Assembly (NCBI RefSeq): GCF_910591885.1
Contig: NW_025963556.1
Span: 1,550,001 to 1,614,000, forward strand
Direction of reading: 5' to 3'
Source: Bombus terrestris
Taxonomy: Eukaryota > Arthropoda > Insecta > Hymenoptera > Apidae
Length of the DNA stretch: 64,000 bases
Within the stretch, counting starts at the first letter, position 1, and each line of letters begins with the position of its first letter. This document shows, piece after piece, positions 1-11,835 of the stretch. The translations under genes were made by a program, and so were the position numbers. The notes below the pieces were generated by a model. The model was not told the origin of the DNA. It made no database searches and saw nothing but the letters and a program-made list of their open reading frames with translations.

Positions 1-3000
1 TTATATTATGTTACTTTATGACATATGACGTCATGTAGTATTACTTTATGACGTATGACGTCGTGTAGGATTACTTTATGACGTATGACGTCATGTAGTA
101 TTACTTTATGACGTATGACGTCATGTAGTATTACTTTATGACGTATGACGTCATGTAGTATTACTTTATGACGTATGACGGCATGTAGTATTTCGTTATA
201 ACGTATGACGTTATGCAGTATTACGATATAACGTATGACGTTATGCAGTATTACGATATAACGTATGACGGTATGCAGTATTACGTTATAACGTATGACG
301 TTATGCAGTATTACGTTATAACGTATGACGTTATGTATTAGAACGATATAACGTATGACGTTATGCAGTATGAGGTTATAGCGTATGACGTCATGTAGTT
401 TTGCGTTATAACGTATGACGTCATGTAGTATTACGATATAACGTACAACGTTATGCAGTATTAGGTTATAACGTATGACGTTATGGAGTATTACGTTATT
501 ACGTATGACGTCATGTGGTATTACGTTATTACGAATAACGTTATATTGTGTTATTTTATTACGTATGACCTTATGTTGTATTACGTTATAACGTATAAAG
601 GCATGTAGTATTACGTTGTAACGTACGGCGTCATGTAGAATTACGTTATAACGTATTCCGTCATGTAGTATTACGTTATAACATATGACGTCATGTAGTA
701 TTACGATATAACGTACAACGTTATATAGAATTACGATATAACGCACAACGTTATGTCGTATTACGTTATAACTTATCATGTCATGTAGTATTACGTTATA
801 ACGTATGACGTTATGTAGTATTACGTTATTACGAATAACGTTATATTGTGTAACTTTATAACGTATGACCTTACGTTGTATTACGTTATAACGTATAAAG
901 ACATGTAGTATTACGTTATGACGTATGACGTCATGTGGTATTACTTTATGACGTATGACGTCATGTAGTATTACTTTATGACGTATGACGTCATGTAGTA
1001 TTACTTTATGACGTATGACGTCATGTAGTTTTGCGTTATAACGTATGACGTCATGTAGTATTAGGTTATAACGTATGCCGTCATGTAGTATTACGTCATA
1101 ACATATGACGTCATGTAGTAATACGATATAACGTACAACGTTATATAGAATTACGATATAACGCACAACGTTATGTCGTATTACGTTATAGCGTATCATG
1201 TCATGTAGTATTACGTTATTACGAATAACGTTATATTGTGTTACCTTATAACGTGTGACCTTTTGTTGTATTACGTTATAACGTATAAAGACATGTAGTA
1301 TTACGTTGTAACGTATGACGTCATGTAGTATTACTTTATGACGTATGACGTCATGTAGTATTATGTTATAACATATGCCGTCATGTAGTATTACGTTATA
1401 ACATATGACGTCATGTAATATTACGATATAACGTACAGCGTTATATAGAATTACGATATAACGCACAACGTTATGTCGTATTACGTTATACCGTATGACG
1501 TTATATTGTGTTACTTTATGACGTATGACGTCATGTAGTATTACTTTATGACGTATGCCGTCATGTAGTATTACGTTATATCATATGACGTCATGTAGTA
1601 ATACGATATAACGTACAACGTTATATAGAATAACGATATAACGCACAACGTTATGTCGTATTACGTTATAACGTATCATGTCATGTAGTATTACGTTATA
1701 ACGTATGACGTTATGTATTAGTACGATATAACGTATGACGTTATGCAGTATGAGGTTATAGCGTATGACGTCATGTAGTTTTGCGTTATAACGTATGACG
1801 TCATGTAGTATTACGATATAACGTACAACGTTATGCAGTATTAGGTTATAACGTATGACGTTATGGAGTATTACGTTATTACGTATGACGTCATGTGGTA
1901 TTACGTTATTACGAATAACGTTATATTGTGTTATTTTATAACGTATGACCTTATGTTGTATTACGTTATAACGTATAAAGGCATGTAGTATTACGTTGTA
2001 ACGTACGGCGTCATGTAGAATTACGTTATAACGTATTCCGTCATGTAGTATTACGTTATAACATATGACGTCATGTAGTATTACGATATAACGTACAACG
2101 TTATATAGAATTACGATATAACGCACAACGTTATGTCGTATTACGTTATAACTTATCATGTCATGTAGTATTACGTTATAACGTATGACGTTATGTAGTA
2201 TTACGTTATTACGAATAACGTTATATTGTGTAACTTTATAACGTATGACCTTATGTTGTATTACGTTATAACGTATAAAGACATGTAGTATTACGTTATA
2301 ACGTATGACGTCATGTGGTATTACGTTATTACGAATATCGTAATATTGTATTACTTTATGACGTATGACGTCATGTAGTATTACTATATGACGTATGACG
2401 TCATGTAGTATTATTATATGACGTATGACGTCATGTAGTATTACTTTATGACGTATGACGTCATGTAGTATTACTTTATGACGTATGACGTCATGTAGTA
2501 TTACTTTATGACGTATGACGTCATGTAGTATTTCGTTATAACGTATGACGTTATGCAGTATTACGATATAACGTATGACGTTATGCGGTATTAGGTTATA
2601 TCGTATGACGTTATGGAGTATTACGTTATAACGTATGACGTCATGTGGTATTACGTTATTACGAATAACGTTATATTATGTTACGTCATGTAGTATTACT
2701 TTATGACGTATGACGTCATGTAGTATTACGATATAACGTATGACGTCATGTAGTATTACTTTATGACGTATGACGTCATGTAGTATTACGATATAACGTA
2801 TGACGTTATGCAGTACTACGTTATAACGTATGACGTTATGTAGTGTTACGTTATAACGTATGACGTCATGTGGTATTACGTTATTACGAATAACGTTATA
2901 TTATGTTACGTCATGTAGTATTACTTTATGACGTATGACGTTATGTATTAGTACGATATAACGTATGACGTTATGCAGTATGAGGTTATAACGTATGACG

Positions 3001-4376
3001 TCATGTAGTTTTGGGTTATAACGTATGACGTCATGTAGTAATACGATATAACGTACAACGTTATATAGAATTACGATATAACGCACAACGTTATGTCGTA
3101 TTACGTTATAACGTATCATGTCATGTAGTATTACGTTATTACGAATAACGTTATATTGTGTTACCTTATAACGTGTGACCTTTTGTTGTATTACGTTATA
3201 ACGTATAAAGACATGTAGTATTACGTTGTAACGTATGACGTCATGTAGTATTACTTTATGACGTATGACGTCATGTAGTATTATGTTATAACATATGCCG
3301 TCATGTAGTATTACGTTATAACATATGACGTCATGTAATATTACGATATAACGTACAGCGTTATATAGAATTACGATATAACGCACAACGTTATGTCGTA
3401 TTACGTTATACCGTATGACGTTATATTGTGTTACTTTATGACGTATGACGTCATGTAGTATTACTTTATGACGTATGCCGTCATGTAGTATTACGTTATA
3501 ACATATGACGTCATGTAGTAATACGATATAACGTACAACGTTATATAGAATTACGATATAACGCACAACGTTATGTCGTATTACGTTATAACGTATCATG
3601 TCATGTAGTATTACGTTATAACGAATGACGTTATGGAGTATTACGTTATAACGTATGACGCCATGTGGTATTACGTTATTACGAATAACGTTATATTATG
3701 TTACTTTATGACATATGACGTCATGTAGTATTACTTTATGACGTATGACGTCGTGTAGTATTACTTTATGACGTATGACGTCATGTAGTATTACTTTATG
3801 ACGTATGACGTCATGCAGTATTACTTTATGACGTATGACGTCATGTAGTATTTCGTTATAACGTATGACGTTATGCAGTATTACGATATAACGTATGACG
3901 TTATGCGGTATTAGGTTATAACTTATGACGTTATGGAGTATTACGTTATAACGTATGACGTCATGTGGTATTACGTTATTACGAATAACGTTATATTATG
4001 TTACGTAATGTAGTATTACTTTATGACGTATGACGTCATGTAGTATTACTTTATGACGTATGACGTCATGTAGTATTACTTTATGACGTATGACGTCATG
4101 TAGTATTACTTTATGACGTATGACGTCATGTAGTATTACTTTATGACGTATGACGTCATGTAGTATTACTTTATGACGTATGACGTCATGTAGTATTACT
4201 TTATGACGTATGACGTCATGTAGTATTTCGTTATAACGTATGACGTTATGCAGTATTACGATATAACGTATGACGTTATGCAGTATTAGGTTATAACGTA
4301 TGACGTCATGTAGTATTACTTTATGACGTATGACGTCATGTAGTATTACTTTATGACGTATGACGTCATGTAGTAT
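1..4376 (+). repeat. Left mosaic region, Q-block-rich satellite without the standard HOR start marker
   Basis: This stretch is made of the same monomers but lacks the TTCGTTTTAACG start marker until 4377. It carries overlapping internal duplications: about 301-900 repeats at about 1681-2280 (shift 1,380 bp, 46 monomers), about 1120-1680 repeats at about 3040-3600 (shift 1,920 bp, 64 monomers), and the window start resembles 3691 onward (shift 3,690 bp, including the rare TCGTGTAG variant). All three shifts are whole multiples of 30. The stretch 2281-2690 resembles part of H8 (about 13140-13540). The only register changes are 15-bp half-monomers near 2681, 2906 and 4000. Confidence 0.85.
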
Positions 4377-4621
4377 TTCGTTTTAACGTACAACGTTATA
4401 TAGAATTACGATATAACGCACAACGTTATGTCGTATTACGTTATAACTTATCATGTCATGTAGTATTACGTTATAACGTATGACGTTATGTAGTATTACG
4501 TTATTACGAATAACGTTATATTGTGTAACTTTATAACGTATGACCTTATGTTGTATTACGTTATAACGTATAAAGACATGTAGTATTACGTTATAACGTA
4601 TGACGTCATGTGGTATTACGT

Positions 4622-4640
4622 TATTACGAATATCGTAATA
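4622..4640. other. Hairpin-capable dyad, 7-bp arms and 5-nt loop
   Basis: TATTACGAATATCGTAATA: arms 4622-4628 and 4634-4640 with loop AATAT. It recurs in nearly every unit immediately before the first type A or CTATATG monomers, and a second time in units that carry the 60-bp insertion after the 29-bp monomer. Confidence 0.85.
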
Positions 4641-5065
4641 TTGTATTACTTTATGACGTATGACGTCATGTAGTATTACTATATGACGTATGACGTCATG
4701 TAGTATTACTATATGACGTATGACGTCATGTAGTATTACTATATGACGTATGACGTCATGTAGTATTAGGTTATAACGTATGAAGTTATGTATTATTACG
4801 ATATAACGTATGACGTTAAGCAGTATTAGGTTATAACGTATGACGTTATGTAGTATTAGGTTATAACGTATGGCGTTATGTAGTATTACGATATAACGTA
4901 TGACGTTATGCAGTACTACGTTATAACGTATGACGTTATGTAGTGTTACGTTATAATGTATGACGTTATGTAGCATTACGGTATTTCGGACAACGTTGTA
5001 TTGTGTTACTTTATAACGTATGACGTTATGTAGTGTTACGTTATAACGTATGACGCCGTGTAGTA

Positions 5066-5094
5066 TTACGTTATAAGTATAACATTATGTAGTA
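5066..5094 (+). repeat. 29-bp monomer (type example of the HOR landmark)
   Basis: A type B monomer with a one-base deletion, reading TTATAAGTATAACATTATG where ACGTATGACGTTATG is expected. It recurs once per unit in most units (for example near 6549, 12495, 20621, 35520, 50530 and 60395). It is always preceded by GCCGTGTAG and followed by TATCACGTTATAGCG. It is the only regular source of non-multiples of 15 in unit length. Confidence 0.9.
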
Positions 5095-5426
5095 TCACGT
5101 TATAGCGTATGACGTCATGTAATATTGCTTTATGACGTATGACGTCATGTAGTATTTCCTTATAACGTATGACGTTATGTAGTATTACGATATAACGTAT
5201 GACGTTATGTAGTATTACTTTATGACGTATGACGTCATGTAGTATTACTTTATGACGTATGACGTCATGTAGTATTACTTTATGACGTATGACGTCATGA
5301 AGTATTTCGTTATAACGTATGACGTTATGCAGTATTACGATATAACGTATGACGTTATGCGGTATTAGGTTATAACTTATGACGTTATGGAGTATTACGT
5401 TATAACGTATGACGTCATGTGGTATT

Positions 5427-5445
5427 ACGTTATTACGAATAACGT
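5427..5445. other. Hairpin-capable dyad, 8-bp arms and 3-nt loop
   Basis: ACGTTATTACGAATAACGT: arms 5427-5434 and 5438-5445 are perfect reverse complements around the loop ACG. The motif recurs one to three times per HOR unit, always in the same context just before ATATTATG or ATATTGTG. Cruciform formation is inference. Confidence 0.85.
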
Positions 5446-5454
5446 TATATTATG

Positions 5455-5469
5455 TTACGTCATGTAGTA
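5455..5469 (+). repeat. 15-bp half-monomer (type example)
   Basis: TTACGTCATGTAGTA equals a type A monomer with 15 bp removed, leaving a 3' half attached to TTAC. It follows the ATATTATG end of the dyad segment in most units (for example 2681, 2906, 12887, 31206 and 62567). Three spellings exist: GTCATG, GTAATG and GTTATG. It shifts the 30-bp register by half. Confidence 0.9.
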
Positions 5470-5860
5470 TTACTTTATGACGTATGACGTCATGTAGTAT
5501 TACTTTATGACGTATGACGTCATGTAGTATTACTTTATGACGTATGACGTCATGTAGTATTACTTTATGACGTATGACGTCATGTAGTATTACTTTATGA
5601 CGTATGACGTCATGTAGTATTACTTTATGACGTATGACGTCATGTAGTATTACTTTATGACGTATGACGTCATGTAGTATTACTTTATGACGTATGACGT
5701 CATGTAGTATTTCGTTATAACGTATGACGTTATGCAGTATTACTTTATGACGTATGACGTCATGTAGTATTACTTTATGACGTATGACGTCATGTAGTAT
5801 TGCTTTATGACGTATGACGTCATGTAGTATTACTTTATGACGTATGACGTCATGTAGTAT

Positions 5861-7404
5861 TTCGTTTTAACGTACAACGTTATATAGAATTACGATATAA
5901 CGCACAACGTTATGTCGTATTACGTTATAACTTATCATGTCATGTAGTATTACGTTATAACGTATGACGTTATGTAGTATTACGTTATTACGAATAACGT
6001 TATATTGTGTAACTTTATAACGTATGACCTTATGTTGTATTACGTTATAACGTATAAAGACATGTAGTATTACGTTATAACGTATGACGTCATGTGGTAT
6101 TACGTTATTACGAATATCGTAATATTGTATTACTTTATGACGTATGACGTCATGTAGTATTACTATATGACGTATGACGTCATGTAGTATTACTATATGA
6201 CGTATGACGTCATGTAGTATTACTATATGACGTATGACGTCATGTAGTATTAGGTTATAACGTATGAAGTTATGTATTATTACGATATAACGTATGACGT
6301 TAAGCAGTATTAGGTTATAACGTATGACGTTATGTAGTATTAGGTTATAACGTATGGCGTTATGTAGTATTACGATATAACGTATGACGTTATGCAGTAC
6401 TACGTTATAACGTATGACGTTATGTAGTGTTACGTTATAATGTATGACGTTATGTAGCATTACGGTATTTCGGACAACGTTGTATTGTGTTACTTTATAA
6501 CGTATGACGTTATGTAGTGTTACGTTATAACGTATGACGCCGTGTAGTATTACGTTATAAGTATAACATTATGTAGTATCACGTTATAGCGTATGACGTC
6601 ATGTAATATTGCTTTATGACGTATGACGTCATGTAGTATTTCCTTATAACGTATGACGTTATGTAGTATTACGATATAACGTATGACGTTATGTAGTATT
6701 ACTTTATGACGTATGACGTCATGTAGTATTACTTTATGACGTATGACGTCATGTAGTATTACTTTATGACGTATGACGTCATGAAGTATTTCGTTATAAC
6801 GTATGACGTTATGCAGTATTACGATATAACGTATGACGTTATGCGGTATTAGGTTATAACTTATGACGTTATGGAGTATTACGTTATAACGTATGACGTC
6901 ATGTGGTATTACGTTATTACGAATAACGTTATATTATGTTACGTCATGTAGTATTACTTTATGACGTATGACGTCATGTAGTATTACTTTATGACGTATG
7001 ACGTCATGTAGTATTACTTTATGACGTATGACGTCATGTAGTATTACTTTATGACGTATGACGTCATGTAGTATTACTTTATGACGTATGACGTCATGTA
7101 GTATTACTTTATGACGTATGACGTCATGTAGTATTACTTTATGACGTATGACGTCATGTAGTATTACTTTATGACGTATGACGTCATGTAGTATTACTTT
7201 ATGACGTATGACGTCATGTAGTATTACTTTATGACGTATGACGTCATGTAGTATTTCGTTATAACGTATGACGTTATGCAGTATTACTTTATGACGTATG
7301 ACGTCATGTAGTATTACTTTATGACGTATGACGTCATGTAGTATTACTTTATGACGTATGACGTCATGTAGTATTACTTTATGACGTATGACGTCATGTA
7401 GTAT
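5861..7404 (+). repeat. HOR unit H2, 1,544 bp, S-type end
   Basis: This unit is a tandem duplicate of H1 at a shift of 1,484 bp, sharing the private GGACAACG variant (near 6472) and three CTATATG monomers. It is 60 bp longer because the second type A run grew to ten copies (6951-7250). The first roughly 1,080 bp appear identical to H1 by eye, suggesting a recent duplication. Confidence 0.88.
6951..7250 (+). repeat. Ten consecutive identical type A monomers (reference run)
   Basis: Ten uninterrupted 30-bp type A copies lie between a 15-bp half-monomer and a TTTCGTTATAACG monomer. By eye it is the longest perfectly homogeneous run in the window. Each copy has the 10-bp palindrome ATGACGTCAT and a preceding direct repeat, ATGACGTATGACG. 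Homogeneity implies recent local expansion; other units have 2-8 copies at the equivalent place. Confidence 0.9.
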
Positions 7405-8618
7405 TTCGTTTTAACGTACAACGTTATATAGAATTACGATATAACGCACAACGTTATGTCGTATTACGTTATAACTTATCATGTCATGTAGTATTACGTT
7501 ATAACGTATGACGTTATGTAGTATTACGTTATTACGAATAACGTTATATTGTGTAACTTTATAACGTATGACCTTATGTTGTATTACGTTATAACGTATA
7601 AAGACATGTAGTATTACGTTATAACGTATGACGTCATGTGGTATTACGTTATTACGAATATCGTAATATTGTATTACTTTATGACGTATGACGTCATGTA
7701 GTATTACTATATGACGTATGACGTCATGTAGTATTAGGTTATAACGTATGAAGTTATGTATTATTACGATATAACGTATGACGTTAAGCAGTATTAGGTT
7801 ATAACGTATGACGTTATGTAGTATTAGGTTATAACGTATGGCGTTATGTAGTATTACGATATAACGTATGACTTTATGCAGTACTACGTTATAACGTATG
7901 ATGTTATGTAGTGTTACGTTATAACGTATGACGCCGTGTAGTATTACGTTATAAGTATAACATTATGTAGTATCACGTTATAGCGTATGACGTCATGTAG
8001 TATTACGTTATTACGAATATCGTAATATTGTGTTACTTTATGACGTATGACGTCATGTAATATTGCTTTATGACGTATGACGTCATGTAGTATTTCGTTA
8101 TAACGTATGACGTTATGCAGTATTACGATATAACGTATGACGTTATGCGGTATTAGGTTATAACTTATGACGTTATGGAGTATTACGTTATAACGTATGA
8201 CGTCATGTGGTATTACGTTATTACGAATAACGTTATATTATGTTACGTAATGTAGTATTACTTTATGACGTATGACGTCATGTAGTATTACTTTATGACG
8301 TATGACGTCATGTAGTATTACTTTATGACGTATGACGTCATGTAGTATTACTTTATGACGTATGACGTCATGTAGTATTACTTTATGACGTATGACGTCA
8401 TGTGGTATTACTTTATGACGTATGACGTCATGTAGTATTACTTTATGAGGTATGACGTCATGTAGTATTTCGTTATAACGTATGACGTTATGCAGTATTA
8501 CGATATAACGTATGACGTTATGCAGTATTAGGTTATAACGTATGACGTCATGTAGTATTACTTTATGACGTATGACGTCATGTAGTATTACTTTATGACG
8601 TATGACGTCATGTAGTAT
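7405..8618 (+). repeat. HOR unit H3, 1,214 bp, L-type end
   Basis: This is a deleted unit. It has one CTATATG monomer and lacks the GGTATTTCG segment, joining instead through a TGATGTTATG variant (near 7908). After the 29-bp monomer (near 7940-7970) it carries a 60-bp insertion containing a second AATATCGTAATATTG dyad, which H1 and H2 lack. The long terminal element begins near 8467. Confidence 0.85.
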
Positions 8619-9975
8619 TTCGTTTTAACGTACAACGTTATATAGAATTACGATATAACGCACAACGTTATGTCGTATTACGTTATAACGTATCATGTCA
8701 TGTAGTATTACGTTATAACGAATGACGTTATGGAGTATTACGTTATTACGAATAACGTTATATTGTGTAACTTTATAACGTATGACCTTATGTTGTATTA
8801 CGTTATAACGTATAAAGACATGTAGTATTACGTTATAACGTATGACGTCATGTGGTATTACGTTATTACGAATATCGTAATATTGTATTACTTTATGACG
8901 TATGACGTCATGTAGTATTACTATATGACGTATGACGTCATGTAGTATTACTATATGACGTATGACGTCATGTAGTATTAGGTTATAACGTATGAAGTTA
9001 TGTATTATTACGATATAACGTATGACGTTAAGCAGTATTAGGTTATAACGTATGGCGTTATGTAGTATTACGATATAACGTATGACGTTATGCAGTACTA
9101 CGTTATAACGTATGACGTTATGTAGTGTTACGTTATAATGTATGACGTTATGTAGCATTACGGTATTTCGAACAACGTTGTATTGTGTTACTTTATAACG
9201 TATGACGTTATGTAGTGTTACGTTATAACGTATGACGCCGTGTAGTATTACGTTATAAGTATAACATTATGTAGTATCACGTTATAGCGTATGACGTCAT
9301 GTAATGTTGCTTTATGACGTATGACGTCATGTAGTATTTCCTTATAACGTATGACGTTATGTAGTATTACGATATAACGTATGACGTCATGTAGTATTAC
9401 TTTATGACGTATGACGTCATGTAGTATTACTTTATGACGTATGACGTCATGTAGTATTACTTTATGACGTATGACGTTATGAAGTATTTCGTTATAACGT
9501 ATGACGTTATGCAGTATTACGATATAACGTATGACGTTATGCGGTATTAGGTTATAACTTATGACGTTATGGAGTATTACGTTATAACGTATGACGTCAT
9601 GTGGTATTACGTTATTACGAATAACGTTATATTATGTTACGTCATGTAGTATTACTTTATGACGTATGACGTCATGTAGTATTACTTTATGACGTATGAC
9701 GTCATGTAGTATTACTTTATGACGTATGACGTCATGTAGTATTACTTTATGACGTATGACGTCATGTAGTATTACTTTATGACGTATGACGTCATGTAGT
9801 ATTACTTTATGACGTATGACGTCATGTAGTATTTCGTTATAACGTATGACGTTATGCAGTATTACGATATAACGTATGACGTTATGCAGTATTAGGTTAT
9901 AACGTATGACGTCATGTAGTATTACTTTATGACGTATGACGTCATGTAGTATTACTTTATGACGTCATGTAGTAT
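8619..9975 (+). repeat. HOR unit H4, 1,357 bp, L-type end with a 7-bp deletion
   Basis: The unit has two CTATATG monomers and the usual 29-bp monomer (near 9250). Its length breaks the array's 15-bp rule because the last type A monomer (9952-9974) is only 23 bp: one TATGACG of the internal direct repeat has been lost. Without that slip the unit would be 1,364 bp, the same as H25 and H30. Confidence 0.85.
9952..9974 (+). repeat. 23-bp monomer with a 7-bp deletion
   Basis: TTACTTTATGACGTCATG is read where the normal copy has ATGACG twice before TCATG. Loss of one TATGACG is a simple slip between the two adjacent direct repeats. It is the only 7-bp register change I found. Confidence 0.88.
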
Positions 9976-10470
9976 TTCGTTTTAACGTACAACGTTATAT
10001 AGAATTACGATATAACGTATGACGTTATGCGGTATTAGGTTATAACTTATGACGTTATGGAGTATTACGTTATAACGTATGACGTCATGTGGTATTACGT
10101 TATTACGAATAACGTTATATTATGTTACGTAATGTAGTATTACTTTATGACGTATGACGTCATGTAGTATTACTTTATGACGTATGACGTCATGTAGTAT
10201 TACTTTATGACGTATGACGTCATGTAGTATTACTTTATGACGTATGACGTCATGTAGTATTACTTTATGACGTATGACGTCATGTAGTATTACTTTATGA
10301 CGTATGACGTCATGTAGTATTTCGTTATAACGTATGACGTTATGCAGTATTACGATATAACGTATGACGTTATGCAGTATTAGGTTATAACGTATGACGT
10401 CATGTAGTATTACTTTATGACGTATGACGTCATGTAGTATTACTTTATGACGTATGACGTCATGTAGTAT
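9976..10470 (+). repeat. HOR unit H5, 495-bp truncated fragment
   Basis: The start marker is intact, but after about 40 bp the sequence jumps within a shared ATTACGATATAACG motif (near 10005-10018) straight to the GCGGTATTAGG segment normally found about 900 bp downstream. The whole B-rich core and the 29-bp monomer are missing. This is the expected product of recombination at a short homology between non-equivalent monomers. Confidence 0.85.
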
Positions 10471-11835
10471 TTCGTTTTAACGTACAACGTTATATAGAAT
10501 TACGATATAACGCACAACGTTATGTCGTATTACGTTATAACTTATCATGTCATGTAGTATTACGTTATAACGTATGACGTTATGTAGTATTACGTTATTA
10601 CGAATAACGTTATATTGTGTAACTTTATAACGTATGACCTTATGTTGTATTACGTTATAACGTATAAAGACATGTAGTATTACGTTATAACGTATGACGT
10701 CATGTGGTATTACGTTATTACGAATATCGTAATATTGTATTACTTTATGACGTATGACGTCATGTAGTATTACTATATGACGTATGACGTCATGTAGTAT
10801 TACTATATGACGTATGACGTCATGTAGTATTAGGTTATAACGTATGAAGTTATGTATTATTACGATATAACGTATGACGTTAAGCAGTATTAGGTTATAA
10901 CGTATGGCGTTATGTAGTATTACGATATAACGTATGACGTTATGCAGTACTACGTTATAACGTATGACGTTATGTAGTGTTACGTTATAATGTATGACGT
11001 TATGTAGCATTACGGTATTTCGAACAACGTTGTATTGTGTTACTTTATAACGTATGACGTTATGTAGTGTTACGTTATAACGTATGACGCCGTGTAGTAT
11101 TACGTTATAAGTATAACATTATGTCATTATCACGTTATAGCGTATGACGTCATGTAATGTTGCTTTATGACGTATGACGTCATGTAGTATTTCCTTATAA
11201 CGTATGACGTTATGTAGTATTACGATATAACGTATGACGTCATGTAGTATTACTTTATGACGTATGACGTCATGTAGTATTACTTTATGACGTATGACGT
11301 CATGTAGTATTACTTTATGACGTATGACGTTATGAAGTATTTCGTTATAACGTATGACGTTATGCAGTATTACGATATAACGTATGACGTTATGCGGTAT
11401 TAGGTTATAACTTATGACGTTATGGAGTATTACGTTATAACGTATGACGTCATGTGGTATTACGTTATTACGAATAACGTTATATTATGTTACGTCATGT
11501 AGTATTACTTTATGACGTATGACGTCATGTAGTATTACTTTATGACGTATGACGTCATGTAGTATTACTTTATGACGTATGACGTCATGTAGTATTACTT
11601 TATGACGTATGACGTCATGTAGTATTACTTTATGACGTATGACGTCATGTAGTATTACTTTATGACGTATGACGTCATGTAGTATTTCGTTATAACGTAT
11701 GACGTTATGCAGTATTACGATATAACGTATGACGTTATGCAGTATTAGGTTATAACGTATGACGTCATGTAGTATTACTTTATGACGTATGACGTCATGT
11801 AGTATTACTTTATGACGTATGACGTCATGTAGTAT
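10471..11835 (+). repeat. HOR unit H6, 1,365 bp, L-type end
   Basis: It resembles H4 (shift 1,852 bp) with two CTATATG monomers. The 29-bp monomer near 11096-11125 is followed by a one-base insertion (ATGTCATTATCAC at 11121-11133 in place of ATGTAGTATCAC), which restores the 15-bp register lost by the upstream deletion. This is the only such compensated copy I see. Confidence 0.85.

Larger units (their letters stand above)
4377..5860 (+). repeat. HOR unit H1, 1,484 bp, S-type end
   Basis: This is the first complete unit and a good type specimen. Start marker at 4377; hairpin dyad at 4622-4640; three CTATATG monomers; GGTATTTCGGACAACG near 4980; 29-bp monomer at 5066-5094; long dyad at 5427-5445; half-monomer at 5455-5469; eight-copy type A run; short terminal element near 5711. 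The GGACAACG spelling is shared only with H2. I counted about 23 TGACGTCA sites in its roughly 50 monomers. Confidence 0.88.

Noticed and set aside
1..4376. Array boundary or flanking unique DNA at the left edge.
   Set aside because: The opening bases are ordinary monomers and resemble 3691 onward; the region is a differently arranged part of the same array, not an edge.
4370..4400. CENP-B box in the TTCGTTATAACG or TTCGTTTTAACG monomers.
   Set aside because: The TTCG start and central A match, but the downstream CG is one base too close and the CGGG end is absent, so the 17-bp box core is not satisfied.
5427..5445. Intrinsic transcription terminator or small RNA hairpin.
   Set aside because: The stem is short and AT-rich with no following T tract, and it recurs in every unit as part of the satellite; nothing nearby is transcribed in any recognisable way.
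5455..7250. CRISPR array (regular 30-bp repeats).
   Set aside because: There are no unique spacers: the repeats are contiguous and the intervening sequence is the same repeat. No cas genes are present.
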